From the NCBI GenBank assembly GCA_934643455.1, contig CAKUBV010000006.1, positions 1 to 64,000 on the forward strand: a stretch of 64,000 nt of DNA. The letters run 5' to 3'. Made by a program: the position numbers and the translations under genes. The notes beneath the pieces were generated by a model. The model saw only the letters and a list, made by a program, of their open reading frames with translations. It made no database searches and was not told where the DNA came from. Every line of letters starts with the position of its first letter. Positions within the stretch are counted from its first letter, which is position 1. Below, piece after piece: positions 50,413 through 59,724 of this stretch. This DNA comes from Candidatus Proelusimicrobium excrementi. GTDB taxonomy: Bacteria > Elusimicrobiota > Elusimicrobia > Elusimicrobiales > Elusimicrobiaceae.

Positions 50413-50806
50413 AAAATCCCCCTACGGCTAATTTATTCTAAGATTATACAATTTTAATCGGATATATATTGCTTCTTTAAATCCCCGATACCCGCCCATT
50501 AAAACGGCGTAAATATCACTGTCGGGAATATAACGGGAAATAAAACCCAGCGTTTATTTAAAAAACGCCACTGCTTCGTTAAAAAACTTGTACGAGGTTG
50601 TCTTACTTTGTTTTTATGCCTTGCCTTGTCAGTTTTTTCAGCCCAATGCAAGGCATATTATAAGGCTTTGTTTAACCTAAGTCTGCTAGCCGTGAGAACG
50701 TAATAGCACGCGGGAAAAGGACCTCAATCTACCCAAACATGAAAAATTGCCAGCCATGAGCACGAAACGTAGACCGAGTAAAAACTATGCGAGTATGCAA
50801 GCGGCG

Positions 50807-50938
50807 TGAACTTTAAGATTTATAGAAAATTTTGATTTTATTACGAACGCGGTATACTAAGTTCGATGGCAACAAAATTGCCGCGGTATCCAAGTGAGTA
50901 AAAAATCAAAATTTGCCTAAATATTAAAGTTTGCTAGC
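50807..50938 (+). repeat. LIR copy 15
   Basis: The central hairpin is GGCAA-caaaa-TTGCC, a sequence unlike other copies but still paired. The arms AAAATTTTGATTTTATTAC and AAAAAATCAAAATTT match. Confidence 0.82.
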
Positions 50939-50984
50939 AGAGAAAACCCAACTTAGACCGAGTAAAAGCAGTGCGAGGGTGCAA

Positions 50985-51113
50985 CCGGCGTGGTTTGCTG
51001 ATTTTGGAGCGGATTTCAATTTTTGACGAAGAAGGTGTACCTAGAGTGGGCGGAGCCCCGCGTACCCGACTGAGGAGAAAATTTAAAGCCGCCCAAAAGC
51101 GGCAAAGTGCTAG
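50985..51113 (+). repeat. LIR copy 16, diverged
   Basis: The central hairpin is GGGC-gga-GCCC. The arms AATTTTTGACG and GAAAATTT retain partial pairing. It is in tandem with copy 15; a decayed fragment with the CTGCTAGCCGTGAG tail lies at about 50560-50705. Confidence 0.65.
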
Positions 51114-51143
51114 CCGGGATAACGAAATTTAGCCCAAACAAAC

Positions 51144-51179
51144 CACAAAAAAAGGGGATACCCCTAAGGATATCCCCTT
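51144..51179 (-). terminator. terminator of the fts-rpsA cluster
   Basis: Stem AAGGGGATA/TATCCCCTT, with an inner CC/GG, followed on the minus strand by TTTTTTTG. Confidence 0.85.
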
Positions 51180-51193
51180 CCAAACTCTTAAGC

Positions 51194-52381
51194 TTATTTG
51201 CTTTCGGAATCTTCGGAGGTTTCGAAAGAATCCTGCAAAAGCTGGCCTAAAGTAGGGCGCGGAGCCTGTTTTAAATACTGGGCGACCACTTTCCTGTTCT
51301 GGACTTGGTCAAAGCGTCTTACGGAAAGATTGACCGTAAAATTGGGCGCGTCTACGCCGATTACAACGGCTTGTATGGCGTCGCCTTCTTTACCGGCGAA
51401 ATCGGTTCCGAGTTCGTTTTCGGCAATAAAACCTTTGGTTTTATTTTTGCCGAGTTCAACTTCCACGCCTTCCGCGGAAACTTTGGTTATTACGCCTTTG
51501 ACGGTCGTCATATAAGCAAAGCGTTTTTTAAGCAAATCGGCGGGATTGAGGAAAAGCTGTTTTACGCCGAAGTTCATTACGCCTTTTTCTTCGTCTATGG
51601 AGAGCAATTTGGCTTTAATGCGCTGGCCTCTTCTGTAATTGGCCAAAATGGTTTCGGCGTCTTTCCAAGCTACGTTATCCAAAGTTACAATGCCTTCGAT
51701 ACCGTGGAAGCGCAGGAACAGGCAATCCTTACCGACTTTGGAAACCACAACTCTTAAAACGTCGCCGGCTTTGACTTCGCTCAAAACCTGCGTTCTGCGC
51801 TGGGCTTCGTCTTCCTGCAAGACTTGCTTTCTGGAAATTATAAGTTTCTGTTTTTCTTTGGAAAACTCAGCTATTACGGCTTTGATTTTCGCGCCTTTGG
51901 GAAGATAGTGTTTATAGGCGGGATGTATTTCTGAAAGTGAAAGCGGCATAAACCCCTGTACGCCGTTTACGTCCACTTTATAGCCGCCTTTTACGCAGTC
52001 GGTGATAACGCCTTTGATTCTTTCTTTGTTTTCAAAAGCGGTTTTGCAAATGTCCCAGCCCAAAGATTCCAAAGCTTTTTTATGGGATAAAATCGAATGT
52101 CTTTCATCCGTGCCTTTGCGCACGAGGATGGCGGTAATTTCGCTGCCGACGGCGGGGACGGCTCTTCCTTCAAAATCGGACAAAGGAATAAGGCCTTCTT
52201 TTTTGTCGCCCGTATCAACAAGCACGTTATCCTGTGAAATTTGAACTACATTTACATTGACGATTTCCCTTTTGTTTAATTTTTCCTGCATTGCGTCCTG
52301 TTCGGCGAACAGCTGGTCCATCGTCATATCTTCGCCTGAATCGGCCGCTTGAATATTTGTTATTTCTTCTGGGTTGGTCAT
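51194..52381 (-). CDS. rpsA: ribosomal protein S1 (four-domain form)
   Basis: 395 residues with about four S1 RNA-binding motifs (around 35-95, 112-180, 200-268, 288-355). The best second motif reads KGGYKVDVNGVQGFMPLS. It is shorter than the six-domain E. coli protein and close to the reduced forms of other phyla. It binds mRNA for translation initiation. Position behind cmk and plsC is a widespread arrangement. Confidence 0.88.
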   Translation of the reverse strand: MTNPEEITNIQAADSGEDMTMDQLFAEQDAMQEKLNKREIVNVNVVQISQDNVLVDTGDKKEGLIPLSDFEGRAVPAVGSEITAILVRKGTDERHSILSHKKALESLGWDICKTAFENKERIKGVITDCVKGGYKVDVNGVQGFMPLSLSEIHPAYKHYLPKGAKIKAVIAEFSKEKQKLIISRKQVLQEDEAQRRTQVLSEVKAGDVLRVVVSKVGKDCLFLRFHGIEGIVTLDNVAWKDAETILANYRRGQRIKAKLLSIDEEKGVMNFGVKQLFLNPADLLKKRFAYMTTVKGVITKVSAEGVEVELGKNKTKGFIAENELGTDFAGKEGDAIQAVVIGVDAPNFTVNLSVRRFDQVQNRKVVAQYLKQAPRPTLGQLLQDSFETSEDSESK

Positions 52382-52430
52382 ATAGCTCTTGACACTTTAC
52401 GTTCTTGACGTAAAATGTGTTACCTCCGTT

Positions 52431-53033
52431 TTAATCAAGTTTATTAATTTCTTCCATTACTTTATCTGCAAATTCCTGAAACTGCTCTTTTACTTCTCTT
52501 TGCGGATCTTTCTCAACCTTAAAAGGTTTACCGAAAGTTACGCTTAAACACCTTGTGAAAGGCAATTTATTCGTATTGGTTATCTTAATCGGCAAAACCG
52601 GCGCGCCGCTGTGATAAACCATAAAACCTATGCCCGGCTTGGCTCTGCCCGGTTTGCCCGTTTTTGAACGTGTGCCTTCCGGGAAGATAAACAAGCTTTC
52701 CCCTTTTTTTACTACTTTAAGGGCCGCTTTAATCGCGCCCATGTCGCCGCCGGGCTTTTTTCTGTCCACCGGGATAAACCCGAAGTATTTAAAAAGCCAT
52801 CCGCAGACCGGCACGGACATAAGTTCCTTTTTTATGAAGTAAATCGAATCCCTTTTTTTACCGGCGAAGCCGCCCGCGAACGGCGGATCAAAGTTGGACA
52901 TATGATTGCAAGCCATAATAAGCCCGCCTTCCTGCGGAATGTTCTCCAATCCGGTAACTTTTACTTTATAAAAGAGCAGAAAGTAACTTCTGAATATAAA
53001 TTTTATCAAATTAAGAAGAGCTTGTCTTACCAT
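52431..53033 (-). CDS. plsC: 1-acyl-sn-glycerol-3-phosphate acyltransferase
   Basis: 200 residues. Acyltransferase motifs NHMSNFDPP (H-x4-D, about residues 43-51) and FPEGTRSKTG (about 119-128). It makes phosphatidic acid at the inner membrane. It overlaps cmk by 7 bases. Confidence 0.92.
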   Translation of the reverse strand: MVRQALLNLIKFIFRSYFLLFYKVKVTGLENIPQEGGLIMACNHMSNFDPPFAGGFAGKKRDSIYFIKKELMSVPVCGWLFKYFGFIPVDRKKPGGDMGAIKAALKVVKKGESLFIFPEGTRSKTGKPGRAKPGIGFMVYHSGAPVLPIKITNTNKLPFTRCLSVTFGKPFKVEKDPQREVKEQFQEFADKVMEEINKLD

Positions 53034-53713
53034 ACTTTACCCACGGCCTCCAAAACTTTGTCGATAACCTGCTCCAAATTAAGGGCGGAAGTATCTATAA
53101 TTATTGCGTCCTCCGCCGGTTTTAAAGGGGATACGGCCCGGTTGCAGTCGCGTTCGTCGCGGGAGATTATCGAAGCCAAAATATTTGCGTAATCGGCCTT
53201 TTCCCCCTGCTCTTCAAGCTGTTTGACGCGTCTTGCGGCGCGGGCTTCCGGGGCGGCGGTCAAATAGATTTTTACAGGCGCGTCGGGGCAGATTACGGTG
53301 CCGATATCGCGGCCTTCCATAACTATCCCGCCTTTTTTGCCCAAATCAATCTGTTTTTGCATTATGACGGAGCGGGCTTCGGGTATGGCGGAAGTTTTGC
53401 TGGCCGCGCGGCCGACTTCTTCCAGCTGCAATTTGTCGCCCAAATACTGCCCGTCTATAAGCACTTTAAGGCTGCTGTCGGGCTGTCTTTCAAAGCCCCA
53501 AACTATGTTTTTCGCCGCGCGGGTTACCGCTTCGGCGTCGTCCATATCAATCCCGGAGCTGAGCGCCTTCCAGCCCAAGCAACGGTACATTTGGCCGGTG
53601 CTCAAAAAACTCAAGCCGTATTTTAAAGCCACGGCTTTGCCGACGGAGGATTTCCCCACGCCGGCAGTGCCGTCTATGGCTATGGTCATTAAAGCTTTTT
53701 TTGCGTCCGTCAT
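53027..53713 (-). CDS. cmk: cytidylate kinase
   Basis: 228 residues. P-loop GTAGVGKSSVG (about 15-25), the Cmk motif MEGRDIGTVICPDA (about 131-144), and the DERD lid. It phosphorylates CMP/dCMP. It overlaps pilT by 4 bases. Confidence 0.94.
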   Translation of the reverse strand: MTDAKKALMTIAIDGTAGVGKSSVGKAVALKYGLSFLSTGQMYRCLGWKALSSGIDMDDAEAVTRAAKNIVWGFERQPDSSLKVLIDGQYLGDKLQLEEVGRAASKTSAIPEARSVIMQKQIDLGKKGGIVMEGRDIGTVICPDAPVKIYLTAAPEARAARRVKQLEEQGEKADYANILASIISRDERDCNRAVSPLKPAEDAIIIDTSALNLEQVIDKVLEAVGKVW

Positions 53714-54783
53714 ATATTGTTAAGGCCCCTTAAAGCAAGCAAAATGCCGTCCGGGTTGGTGGAAAAGTCCAAAATATCTTCCAGCTTGCATTTGCCTTCT
53801 TTATGCAGGCGTATAAGAGCTTCGTCAAAAGTCTGCATGCCGTAATACTCGCCGGCGGCAATGGCTTTTTGTATGTCGGCCACTTTGTTTTCCACGATAT
53901 TCTTTTTAATTTGAGCGGTGGGAAGCATAATTTCAACCGCGGGGACCAATCCTCCGCCGATTTTAGGCAAAAGCCTCTGGGATATAACGCCCCTAAGCAA
54001 ATCCGCCAGCTGAAAGCGAACCTGCCCCTGATATTCCGGCGGGAAAGATTCTATCACTCTTGCTATCGTCTGCACGGCGTTAACCGTGTGAAGAGTAGAA
54101 AGCACAAGCTGCCCCATTTCCGCCGCGGCTATAGCGCTGCGGATAACTTCCGCGTCCCTCATTTCGCCGAGCATGATTACGTTGGGGTCCTGCCTCATGG
54201 CGTATCTTAAAGCCGAAGAGTAAGAAAGAGTATCGGTGCCCAAAGAAAGCTGGCTGACTATGCCGCGCTGATCGCTGTGGACAAATTCTACAGGGTCTTC
54301 CACGGTAATAATATGGCATGAGCGCGTTTTGTTGATATGGTCTATCATGGCGGCCAAAGTGGAAGATTTGCCGGAGCCCGTCATACCAGTAACCAAAATT
54401 ATGCCGCGGTGATTATCGGCTATTTTTTTAAGCGTTTCGCCCGGCAGATTAAGCTGCTCGAAAGAAGGGATTTTCAAAGGTATATGACGTATGGCCATAC
54501 ACATTTTGCCGGACTGTCTGAACACGTTGAACCTGAAACGCCCGTATTCTTTGGCGTCAAGAGCGAAGTCCACGCTCAAGTTCTGTTCAAACATTTTCTT
54601 TTCGCGTTCGCCCATAATGGCCGCCGCGATTTTTTTTACGTCGTCGTTGGTAAGAAAGCAATCTTCAATTTCCCTTATCTTCGTGTTTATGCGAACATAA
54701 GCGTTTGAGTTTCCCCTTATATGAAGACCGCTGGCTTTATTGTCAACTACCGTTTTAAGCAGTGTGGTAAGACCTATGGCCAT
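53710..54783 (-). CDS. pilT: type IV pilus retraction ATPase
   Basis: 357 residues. Walker A GMTGSGKS (about 131), the Asp box and Walker B (VIMLGEMRDAEVIRSAI), and the AIRNRSA-like helix here read as MGQLVLSTLHT context. It drives pilus retraction. Gene order ftsZ-pilT-cmk is unusual; it puts a motility ATPase inside the division-lipid cluster. Confidence 0.92.
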   Translation of the reverse strand: MAIGLTTLLKTVVDNKASGLHIRGNSNAYVRINTKIREIEDCFLTNDDVKKIAAAIMGEREKKMFEQNLSVDFALDAKEYGRFRFNVFRQSGKMCMAIRHIPLKIPSFEQLNLPGETLKKIADNHRGIILVTGMTGSGKSSTLAAMIDHINKTRSCHIITVEDPVEFVHSDQRGIVSQLSLGTDTLSYSSALRYAMRQDPNVIMLGEMRDAEVIRSAIAAAEMGQLVLSTLHTVNAVQTIARVIESFPPEYQGQVRFQLADLLRGVISQRLLPKIGGGLVPAVEIMLPTAQIKKNIVENKVADIQKAIAAGEYYGMQTFDEALIRLHKEGKCKLEDILDFSTNPDGILLALRGLNNI

Positions 54784-54784
54784 A

Positions 54785-55981
54785 TTACTTTCCCTCCCTC
54801 CTGCGCCTTATAAACGCAGGGATAAGCATAAAATCTGATCTGGAATCAAAAGCGTCGGAACTGCGCGGAGTGCGGTTGGCCGGACGCGGAGAAATATGCT
54901 GCAAAGGTATGTGGCGGCTTGTTTCGTGCGGAGCGTCGGCCGCGCCGGTAAGGGAAGACCTTACCGTACTTAACCTGGGTGCGCCTTCCCTGGCAAAACC
55001 CGTCGCTATAATCGTAACGCTGAAAGTCCCTTCCGGCAAGTTTTTATCGTACATATGCCCGAACATAACTTTGGATTCGTTGCTGGCGTACTGGCGGATT
55101 ATATTCATAACGTCGCCTTGTTCCGTCATGGTAATATCGTCCGGCGCGCTGAAAAAGACTATAAAGCCTTTTGCGCCGGTAATATCGGCGTTTTCCAGCA
55201 AAGGCGAAGTCAAAGCCTGCCGCGCGGCTTCCAAATGGCGCTTGGGGCCTTTTGCCTGCCCCATGCCTATAAGAGAACGCCCCGATTTAAGCATAACGGT
55301 TTTAAGGTCGTTATAGTCAATGTTCATCTCGCCGGGCCTTAAAATGACTTCCGATATTCCTTTAACGGCCTGAAGCAGAACTTCATCCACCATTTTAAAG
55401 GCTTCTTTGGTGGTGGTTTTGGAATCTATATTTTCAAAGAGTCTTTCATTAGGGACTATTATCATGGAGTCAACATATTGCTGAAGCTCCTTAATGCCTT
55501 TATCGGCCTGATCGGCGCGGATATATCCCTCAAAATTAAAAGGCCTGGTTACAACCCCGACGACCAAAATATTATCCCCGTAAGTTTCTTTGGCTACGCG
55601 GGCAAGCTCCGGCGCGACACCCGTACCCGTGCCGCCGCCCATGCCGGCCGTAATAAAAAGCAAATCCGTATCGCTGACGACGTTGCGCAGCTGTTCTATG
55701 GATTCTTCGGCCGCTTTTTTGCCGCGTTTCGGGTCCCCCCCGACGCCGAGGCCTTTTGTAACTTTCTCGCCGACTTGCACCAAATACGGCGCTTTGTTGC
55801 GTCTTAAGTCCTGCGCGTCGGTGTTAATAGCCACAAAATCAACATTGTCTATGCCGGCGTCCATCATGTGGTTTATGGCGTTTCCGCCGCCGCCGCCTAC
55901 GCCTACGCATTTTATCTTGGCAAGCTTGCCTTCAAACTGCTCGGCCGAAGAAAACAAAGAATCTAAAGAAGTGTCGCTCAT
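54785..55981 (-). CDS. ftsZ: cell division protein FtsZ
   Basis: 398 residues. Tubulin-like GTPase with the G-box GGGTGTGVAPELA (about 116-128), the T3 loop and synergy region, then a variable linker and the C-terminal anchor LIPAFIRRRR, which binds FtsA. It forms the division ring. Confidence 0.97.
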   Translation of the reverse strand: MSDTSLDSLFSSAEQFEGKLAKIKCVGVGGGGGNAINHMMDAGIDNVDFVAINTDAQDLRRNKAPYLVQVGEKVTKGLGVGGDPKRGKKAAEESIEQLRNVVSDTDLLFITAGMGGGTGTGVAPELARVAKETYGDNILVVGVVTRPFNFEGYIRADQADKGIKELQQYVDSMIIVPNERLFENIDSKTTTKEAFKMVDEVLLQAVKGISEVILRPGEMNIDYNDLKTVMLKSGRSLIGMGQAKGPKRHLEAARQALTSPLLENADITGAKGFIVFFSAPDDITMTEQGDVMNIIRQYASNESKVMFGHMYDKNLPEGTFSVTIIATGFAREGAPRLSTVRSSLTGAADAPHETSRHIPLQHISPRPANRTPRSSDAFDSRSDFMLIPAFIRRRREGK

Positions 55982-55984
55982 AAA

Positions 55985-57238
55985 TTAACCGCCAAAAATG
56001 TTTGAATTTTTGAGCATGTTGAAAAATTTTAATATGGGAGATCTGCTGGCAAGATCGCCGCCATGCTCTTCGGCAATCATCTCTCTGCGCGCCGCGTAGG
56101 CCGCCAAGGATAAAGCGGTCGTATACATAGGGTCAAAATATTTTTCTTCCGCGTCGATTATATCGCGCTGAACCGTCGCTTTGTGGGCTTCTTTAAGGCC
56201 CAAAGTCTGGCAGCATTGCGCTTCAATGCCCGGCATTAAAGAACCGCCGCCGGTAAGTACGGCGTAGCCTTCTTTAAGGAAATCGCCGAAACCGGCTTTT
56301 TCTATGCTTTCGCGTATGGTTTCAAAAAGTTCCTCGGCGCGCGGCTGGATGATATCAAGCAAATAGCTTTTTTTGATTTCGGAAGAGTTCTTCCCGTCCA
56401 TTGAAGGGACTTCTATTGTGGTTTCTTCCTCCAAATAAGCCGGGTAAGCAACGCCGTAGCGTTCTTTTATTTCCGTCGCGCTGGCTTTCGGCGTATGCAG
56501 GGCGTTGATTATATCCCTGGTGAAAACGTCGCAGCCGAAAGGGAAATCCTTTGCAAAAATCAAAGCGCCTTCCGCCCAAATGCCGACGGAAATCGTTTCC
56601 CCGCCCAAATCAATTATAAGGCAATAGCTTTCCTTTTCCTCCGGGGAAAGGACGCATTCCGCCAAACACACCAAGCCGTAAAACTTGCCGTCGACCCTAA
56701 AGCCGGGGCGCGTAATGGCTTTCATAAGGTTATTCACGCAGGAACTTAAACCCGTGGTGATGTGAACGTCCACCTCCAGCAAGGAACCGTCCATGCCTTC
56801 CGGGTTGGTTATGCCGCCTTTGCGGTCTATTGAAAACCCTTGCGGAACAACGCTGATAATCTCGTTGTCAATCTTTATGGGAACGGAACGCGCGTTTGAA
56901 ATAGCCTGTTCTATATCTTCGGAGGTAATTTCTTTATTCGCGCGCGAAATGTTATAAGTCCCGTGATTGGTAAAAGATTCCAAATGGTCGCCGCGCAAAG
57001 CGACGTACAAAGCGTTTATATCCTGTTCGGCCTTTTCTTCAATGTAATTTATCGCTTCCGTTATGGAGGAGGAAGCTTCCCTTATATCGCTGACCATGCC
57101 CTTTTTAAGGCCGCGGCACGGCACGCTTTTGCCGGTCACAACCCTGAGGGAATTGGTTTCAGCGTCATAAGCGGCGGCCACAGCCGTAACTTTGCCGCTG
57201 CCTATATCGAGTGCTGCTATTAAATTCGTCTTCGCCAT
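55985..57238 (-). CDS. ftsA: cell division protein FtsA
   Basis: 417 residues of the actin/Hsp70 fold (AALDIGSGKVTAVAA at the start, LIIDLGGETISVG and LTGGGSLMPGIE later). The C-terminal amphipathic helix (SPILKFFNMLKNSNIFGG) tethers FtsZ to the membrane. It is between ftsQ and ftsZ. Confidence 0.96.
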   Translation of the reverse strand: MAKTNLIAALDIGSGKVTAVAAAYDAETNSLRVVTGKSVPCRGLKKGMVSDIREASSSITEAINYIEEKAEQDINALYVALRGDHLESFTNHGTYNISRANKEITSEDIEQAISNARSVPIKIDNEIISVVPQGFSIDRKGGITNPEGMDGSLLEVDVHITTGLSSCVNNLMKAITRPGFRVDGKFYGLVCLAECVLSPEEKESYCLIIDLGGETISVGIWAEGALIFAKDFPFGCDVFTRDIINALHTPKASATEIKERYGVAYPAYLEEETTIEVPSMDGKNSSEIKKSYLLDIIQPRAEELFETIRESIEKAGFGDFLKEGYAVLTGGGSLMPGIEAQCCQTLGLKEAHKATVQRDIIDAEEKYFDPMYTTALSLAAYAARREMIAEEHGGDLASRSPILKFFNMLKNSNIFGG

Positions 57239-57253
57239 ATTAACTGTACACCT

Positions 57254-58066
57254 TCACATAGTGGGTTTAAGATAGATTTTCCCGTCGTCAAAATAATTGA
57301 AATTTATATCATAAGGTTCTTTGAACCCGCGTCTTTCGGCTTCCGCCAAAACGCTTTTAAGCCGCCCGAGTTTCTTCGGGCCGTCCTTAATGCCCCCCAT
57401 ATCCGCAAAACCGCTTTTCAGTTTGAGATTAAAGGAAGAATCTTCCAAATCCGCTGAGGCTTCCTTAATATCCAAAGACGCGGAGGCTTTAAGGGCTTTT
57501 ATTAATTCTACAAATTCTTTAGGCAAAAGTTCAGCTTTTATTTGTCCGCGCAGAGAAACTTCAAAAAGTGGCGGATTTATGGGCATTTTATCATCATTAA
57601 ACACAAGTCCGCCTTCCTCAATCAAGTATGTTTTGGACGGCGTTTTAAGCCGCGCAAAAGGCGTATGCTTTTTTATCTTTATATTAAGGTTCCCGTTGAA
57701 AAAATTGCGCCAAACGCTGACCGATTTTAATTCTTTAAGGTTACGGCCGAGTATTCTTTCAAGCCCGGCGGCGTCCGCGTGGGTTACGGCATCGCCCTCG
57801 TTAAAGGAAATATATTTTTCGACTTCATGAATGACGTCGTCTTCCTCCCCGTAAATATTAATTTTCTTAACATGCCATTCCAGCCAAGAGGGACGCGCAT
57901 CGGCGTTAAAAATCAGGCCGGCCGCTTTTTTAAGCGCAAAAAACGCCCCAACAAGCAGAACTATCGAAACTAAAATTATAATGAATTTCCTCAGCCTTAG
58001 AGCTTTTTGACGTTTGCTTCTGATAGGCGTGAACCGTTTTCTTGCATTTTTGTTTACTGTGTACAT
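57254..58066 (-). CDS. ftsQ: cell division protein FtsQ (POTRA domain)
   Basis: About 270 residues from ATG 58066 (a GTG two codons earlier is possible). Short basic cytoplasmic part, one membrane helix (about 28-50), then a POTRA domain and the FtsQ/DivIB beta domain. It recruits FtsL/FtsB to the division site. The first gene of the ftsQ-rpsA run; the phage element begins ~200 bases upstream. Confidence 0.85.
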   Translation of the reverse strand: MYTVNKNARKRFTPIRSKRQKALRLRKFIIILVSIVLLVGAFFALKKAAGLIFNADARPSWLEWHVKKINIYGEEDDVIHEVEKYISFNEGDAVTHADAAGLERILGRNLKELKSVSVWRNFFNGNLNIKIKKHTPFARLKTPSKTYLIEEGGLVFNDDKMPINPPLFEVSLRGQIKAELLPKEFVELIKALKASASLDIKEASADLEDSSFNLKLKSGFADMGGIKDGPKKLGRLKSVLAEAERRGFKEPYDINFNYFDDGKIYLKPTM

Positions 58067-58272
58067 CTTCACACCCGCTGCGGCTGTTTGAGGATTCCGC
58101 GAAAAGATAAATGGGCGGAAAGGGATTGTTATTATAGAAACCTTTTTTCAGACGAAAAGGCCGGTTTTCTTCTTGTTACGTCTAAGCCGTTCCGCCTTTT
58201 TATGTTTTACTCCCCTTTCTTTCCAACTGTTCCCTTAAATTATACTAAAAAACTACTGCATAAACTACTACA

Positions 58273-59397
58273 TTAATATTTGAGCTTTGGCAGCGTCAAA
58301 ACAAACTTCTGAAACTGCCTTTCAAGCAATGGCGCATAGTGCCTTTGCGTAACTAATACATTCTTATGCCCCAAGAGTTTGGAAACCGCGTATAAATCAA
58401 CCCCCTGCATGATTAAATGGCTTCCAAACGTCTTACGCCAAATTTTGGGAGAGTGGTCAAACTGAGTCGGCTCGCCGGCTTTGCCTTCTTTGGCCCAGTC
58501 TTCGGCAATCTTCCTGTTAACTTTTTTTAAATGCTTTTTATAACCTTGGTCAAACGCACTTGTTGAGGCGAAAGGCTCGTTATACTCAGTCGTTACAAGA
58601 TACGGAGAATTGTTCTTCGGGATTGCATTGTATGCTTCCACCATTTCATCCGTAATTTTGAATGTGCGGCATTCATAAGTTTTAGGGTCGAATTCCAAAA
58701 TTCCTTTTTTGGGGTCAGCTTTGGCCGGGCGTATGTGCCCTATTCTGTTTTTTAGGTCAAAATCGGCTTTTAAAAGCCTTATTATTTCAATGGGCCTTGG
58801 GCCTGCGCGCGTGCCCAAAAGCTCACTAAACCGCCATTTGGGCGAGCTGTACTTCAACAAAACAGGCAAGTCCTCTTGTTCGATAAAATCTATATCCGGC
58901 AATGTAATTTTATGCTGTTTAACTACGAATAACTTGGGCGACTGCACCAGCCACCCCCACCCGTCGGCGACGCGCAGCATGGCTTTATAGCATTGGATGC
59001 TTTTATTTACGCCGTAAAGCCCTACGCCCTTTGCGCGAGCGTCCGCGGTTAACATATTTTTAAAATCTTGAAAGGCCTCTTCCGTCAAATCAGATAAGAA
59101 CCTTGGCTTAAGGTACAGCTCTATTTGCCCGTAAAGCCGGCGGTAATCGCGGCGGGTGTTTTCCCTAAATTCCGTTTCAACATAGGCTGAATGTTTTTCT
59201 TTAAAGGCTTCCCAAGTTTTGACGTATTTATCCCCGGACTTTCTTTTAAGCCTGGCTTTCTCCTTCTCCCGCATTTCGGCGGCGATTTGTTTATTTTCGT
59301 GCAAGGCCAGCTGGTAGCGTTTTTTATTGACTTGTATGATGCAATGCCATTTTTTGCTTCCTTTCCTTTTAAAAAGCCCCTTGGTGCTAACCGCCAT
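58273..59397 (-). CDS. int: tyrosine-family integrase of a phage-like element
   Basis: 374 residues with an N-terminal arm-binding region and a C-terminal catalytic domain. The first Arg is in TRAGPRPIEI; the box PKIWRKTFGSHL has Lys where XerD-type enzymes have His before the second Arg; the second His is in LLGHKN and the Tyr in QRHY. It inserts and excises the element at its att site. The gene lies at the left end, next to ftsQ, so attL is expected between 58073 and 58272. Confidence 0.93.
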   Translation of the reverse strand: MAVSTKGLFKRKGSKKWHCIIQVNKKRYQLALHENKQIAAEMREKEKARLKRKSGDKYVKTWEAFKEKHSAYVETEFRENTRRDYRRLYGQIELYLKPRFLSDLTEEAFQDFKNMLTADARAKGVGLYGVNKSIQCYKAMLRVADGWGWLVQSPKLFVVKQHKITLPDIDFIEQEDLPVLLKYSSPKWRFSELLGTRAGPRPIEIIRLLKADFDLKNRIGHIRPAKADPKKGILEFDPKTYECRTFKITDEMVEAYNAIPKNNSPYLVTTEYNEPFASTSAFDQGYKKHLKKVNRKIAEDWAKEGKAGEPTQFDHSPKIWRKTFGSHLIMQGVDLYAVSKLLGHKNVLVTQRHYAPLLERQFQKFVLTLPKLKY

Positions 59398-59573
59398 ACT
59401 GTTATCCTCTTATGTAATATTTAAAATCCCGACAGTCCTAGAAACACCTAGCCCGTTTACTCTGCTAAAATCATATAATTTAGCAAAGACAACTTTAGAT
59501 AAGCGTTTACTACTCTCGTTAAAATAATTTGCGTGGGAAATTCCTCTCCTTGAGCCATAGTAATTAACTTATA

Positions 59574-59720
59574 GTTACATAAGCGTCATATAAATCTTAA
59601 TAATCAATAACAAAGCAAAAAACCTTGTTCCGTTATATAACAGTTACATAAGAATCTAGGGGGTTGTATAGGGACGACATCCCCTGATAAATCTTTTCAG
59701 TTACATAACGGTTACATAAG
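59574..59720. repeat. GTTACATAA repeats, probable integrase arm-type or excisionase sites
   Basis: Direct repeats GTTACATAAG at 59574-59583, 59643-59652 and 59711-59720, plus GTTACATAAC at 59700-59709 and a palindromic GTTATATAAC at 59632-59641. They lie within 330 bases of the integrase start. The rest of the 59398-59724 gap shows no gene. Confidence 0.65.
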
Positions 59721-59724
59721 AAAC

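Noticed and set aside
1..51200. Could the many short repeats be CRISPR arrays?
   Set aside because: The repeats are single or tandem pairs of ~130 bp imperfect palindromes in separate intergenic gaps. There are no regularly spaced direct repeats with unique spacers, and no cas genes in the window.
58007..58276. 89-codon plus-strand ORF between ftsQ and the integrase
   Set aside because: Antisense to the ftsQ start and lacking a ribosome-binding site; the gap more probably holds the att site and promoter.
58273..59397. Integrase as inactive because the first catalytic His is Lys
   Set aside because: Lys at that place is tolerated in parts of the tyrosine recombinase family; all other catalytic residues are present.
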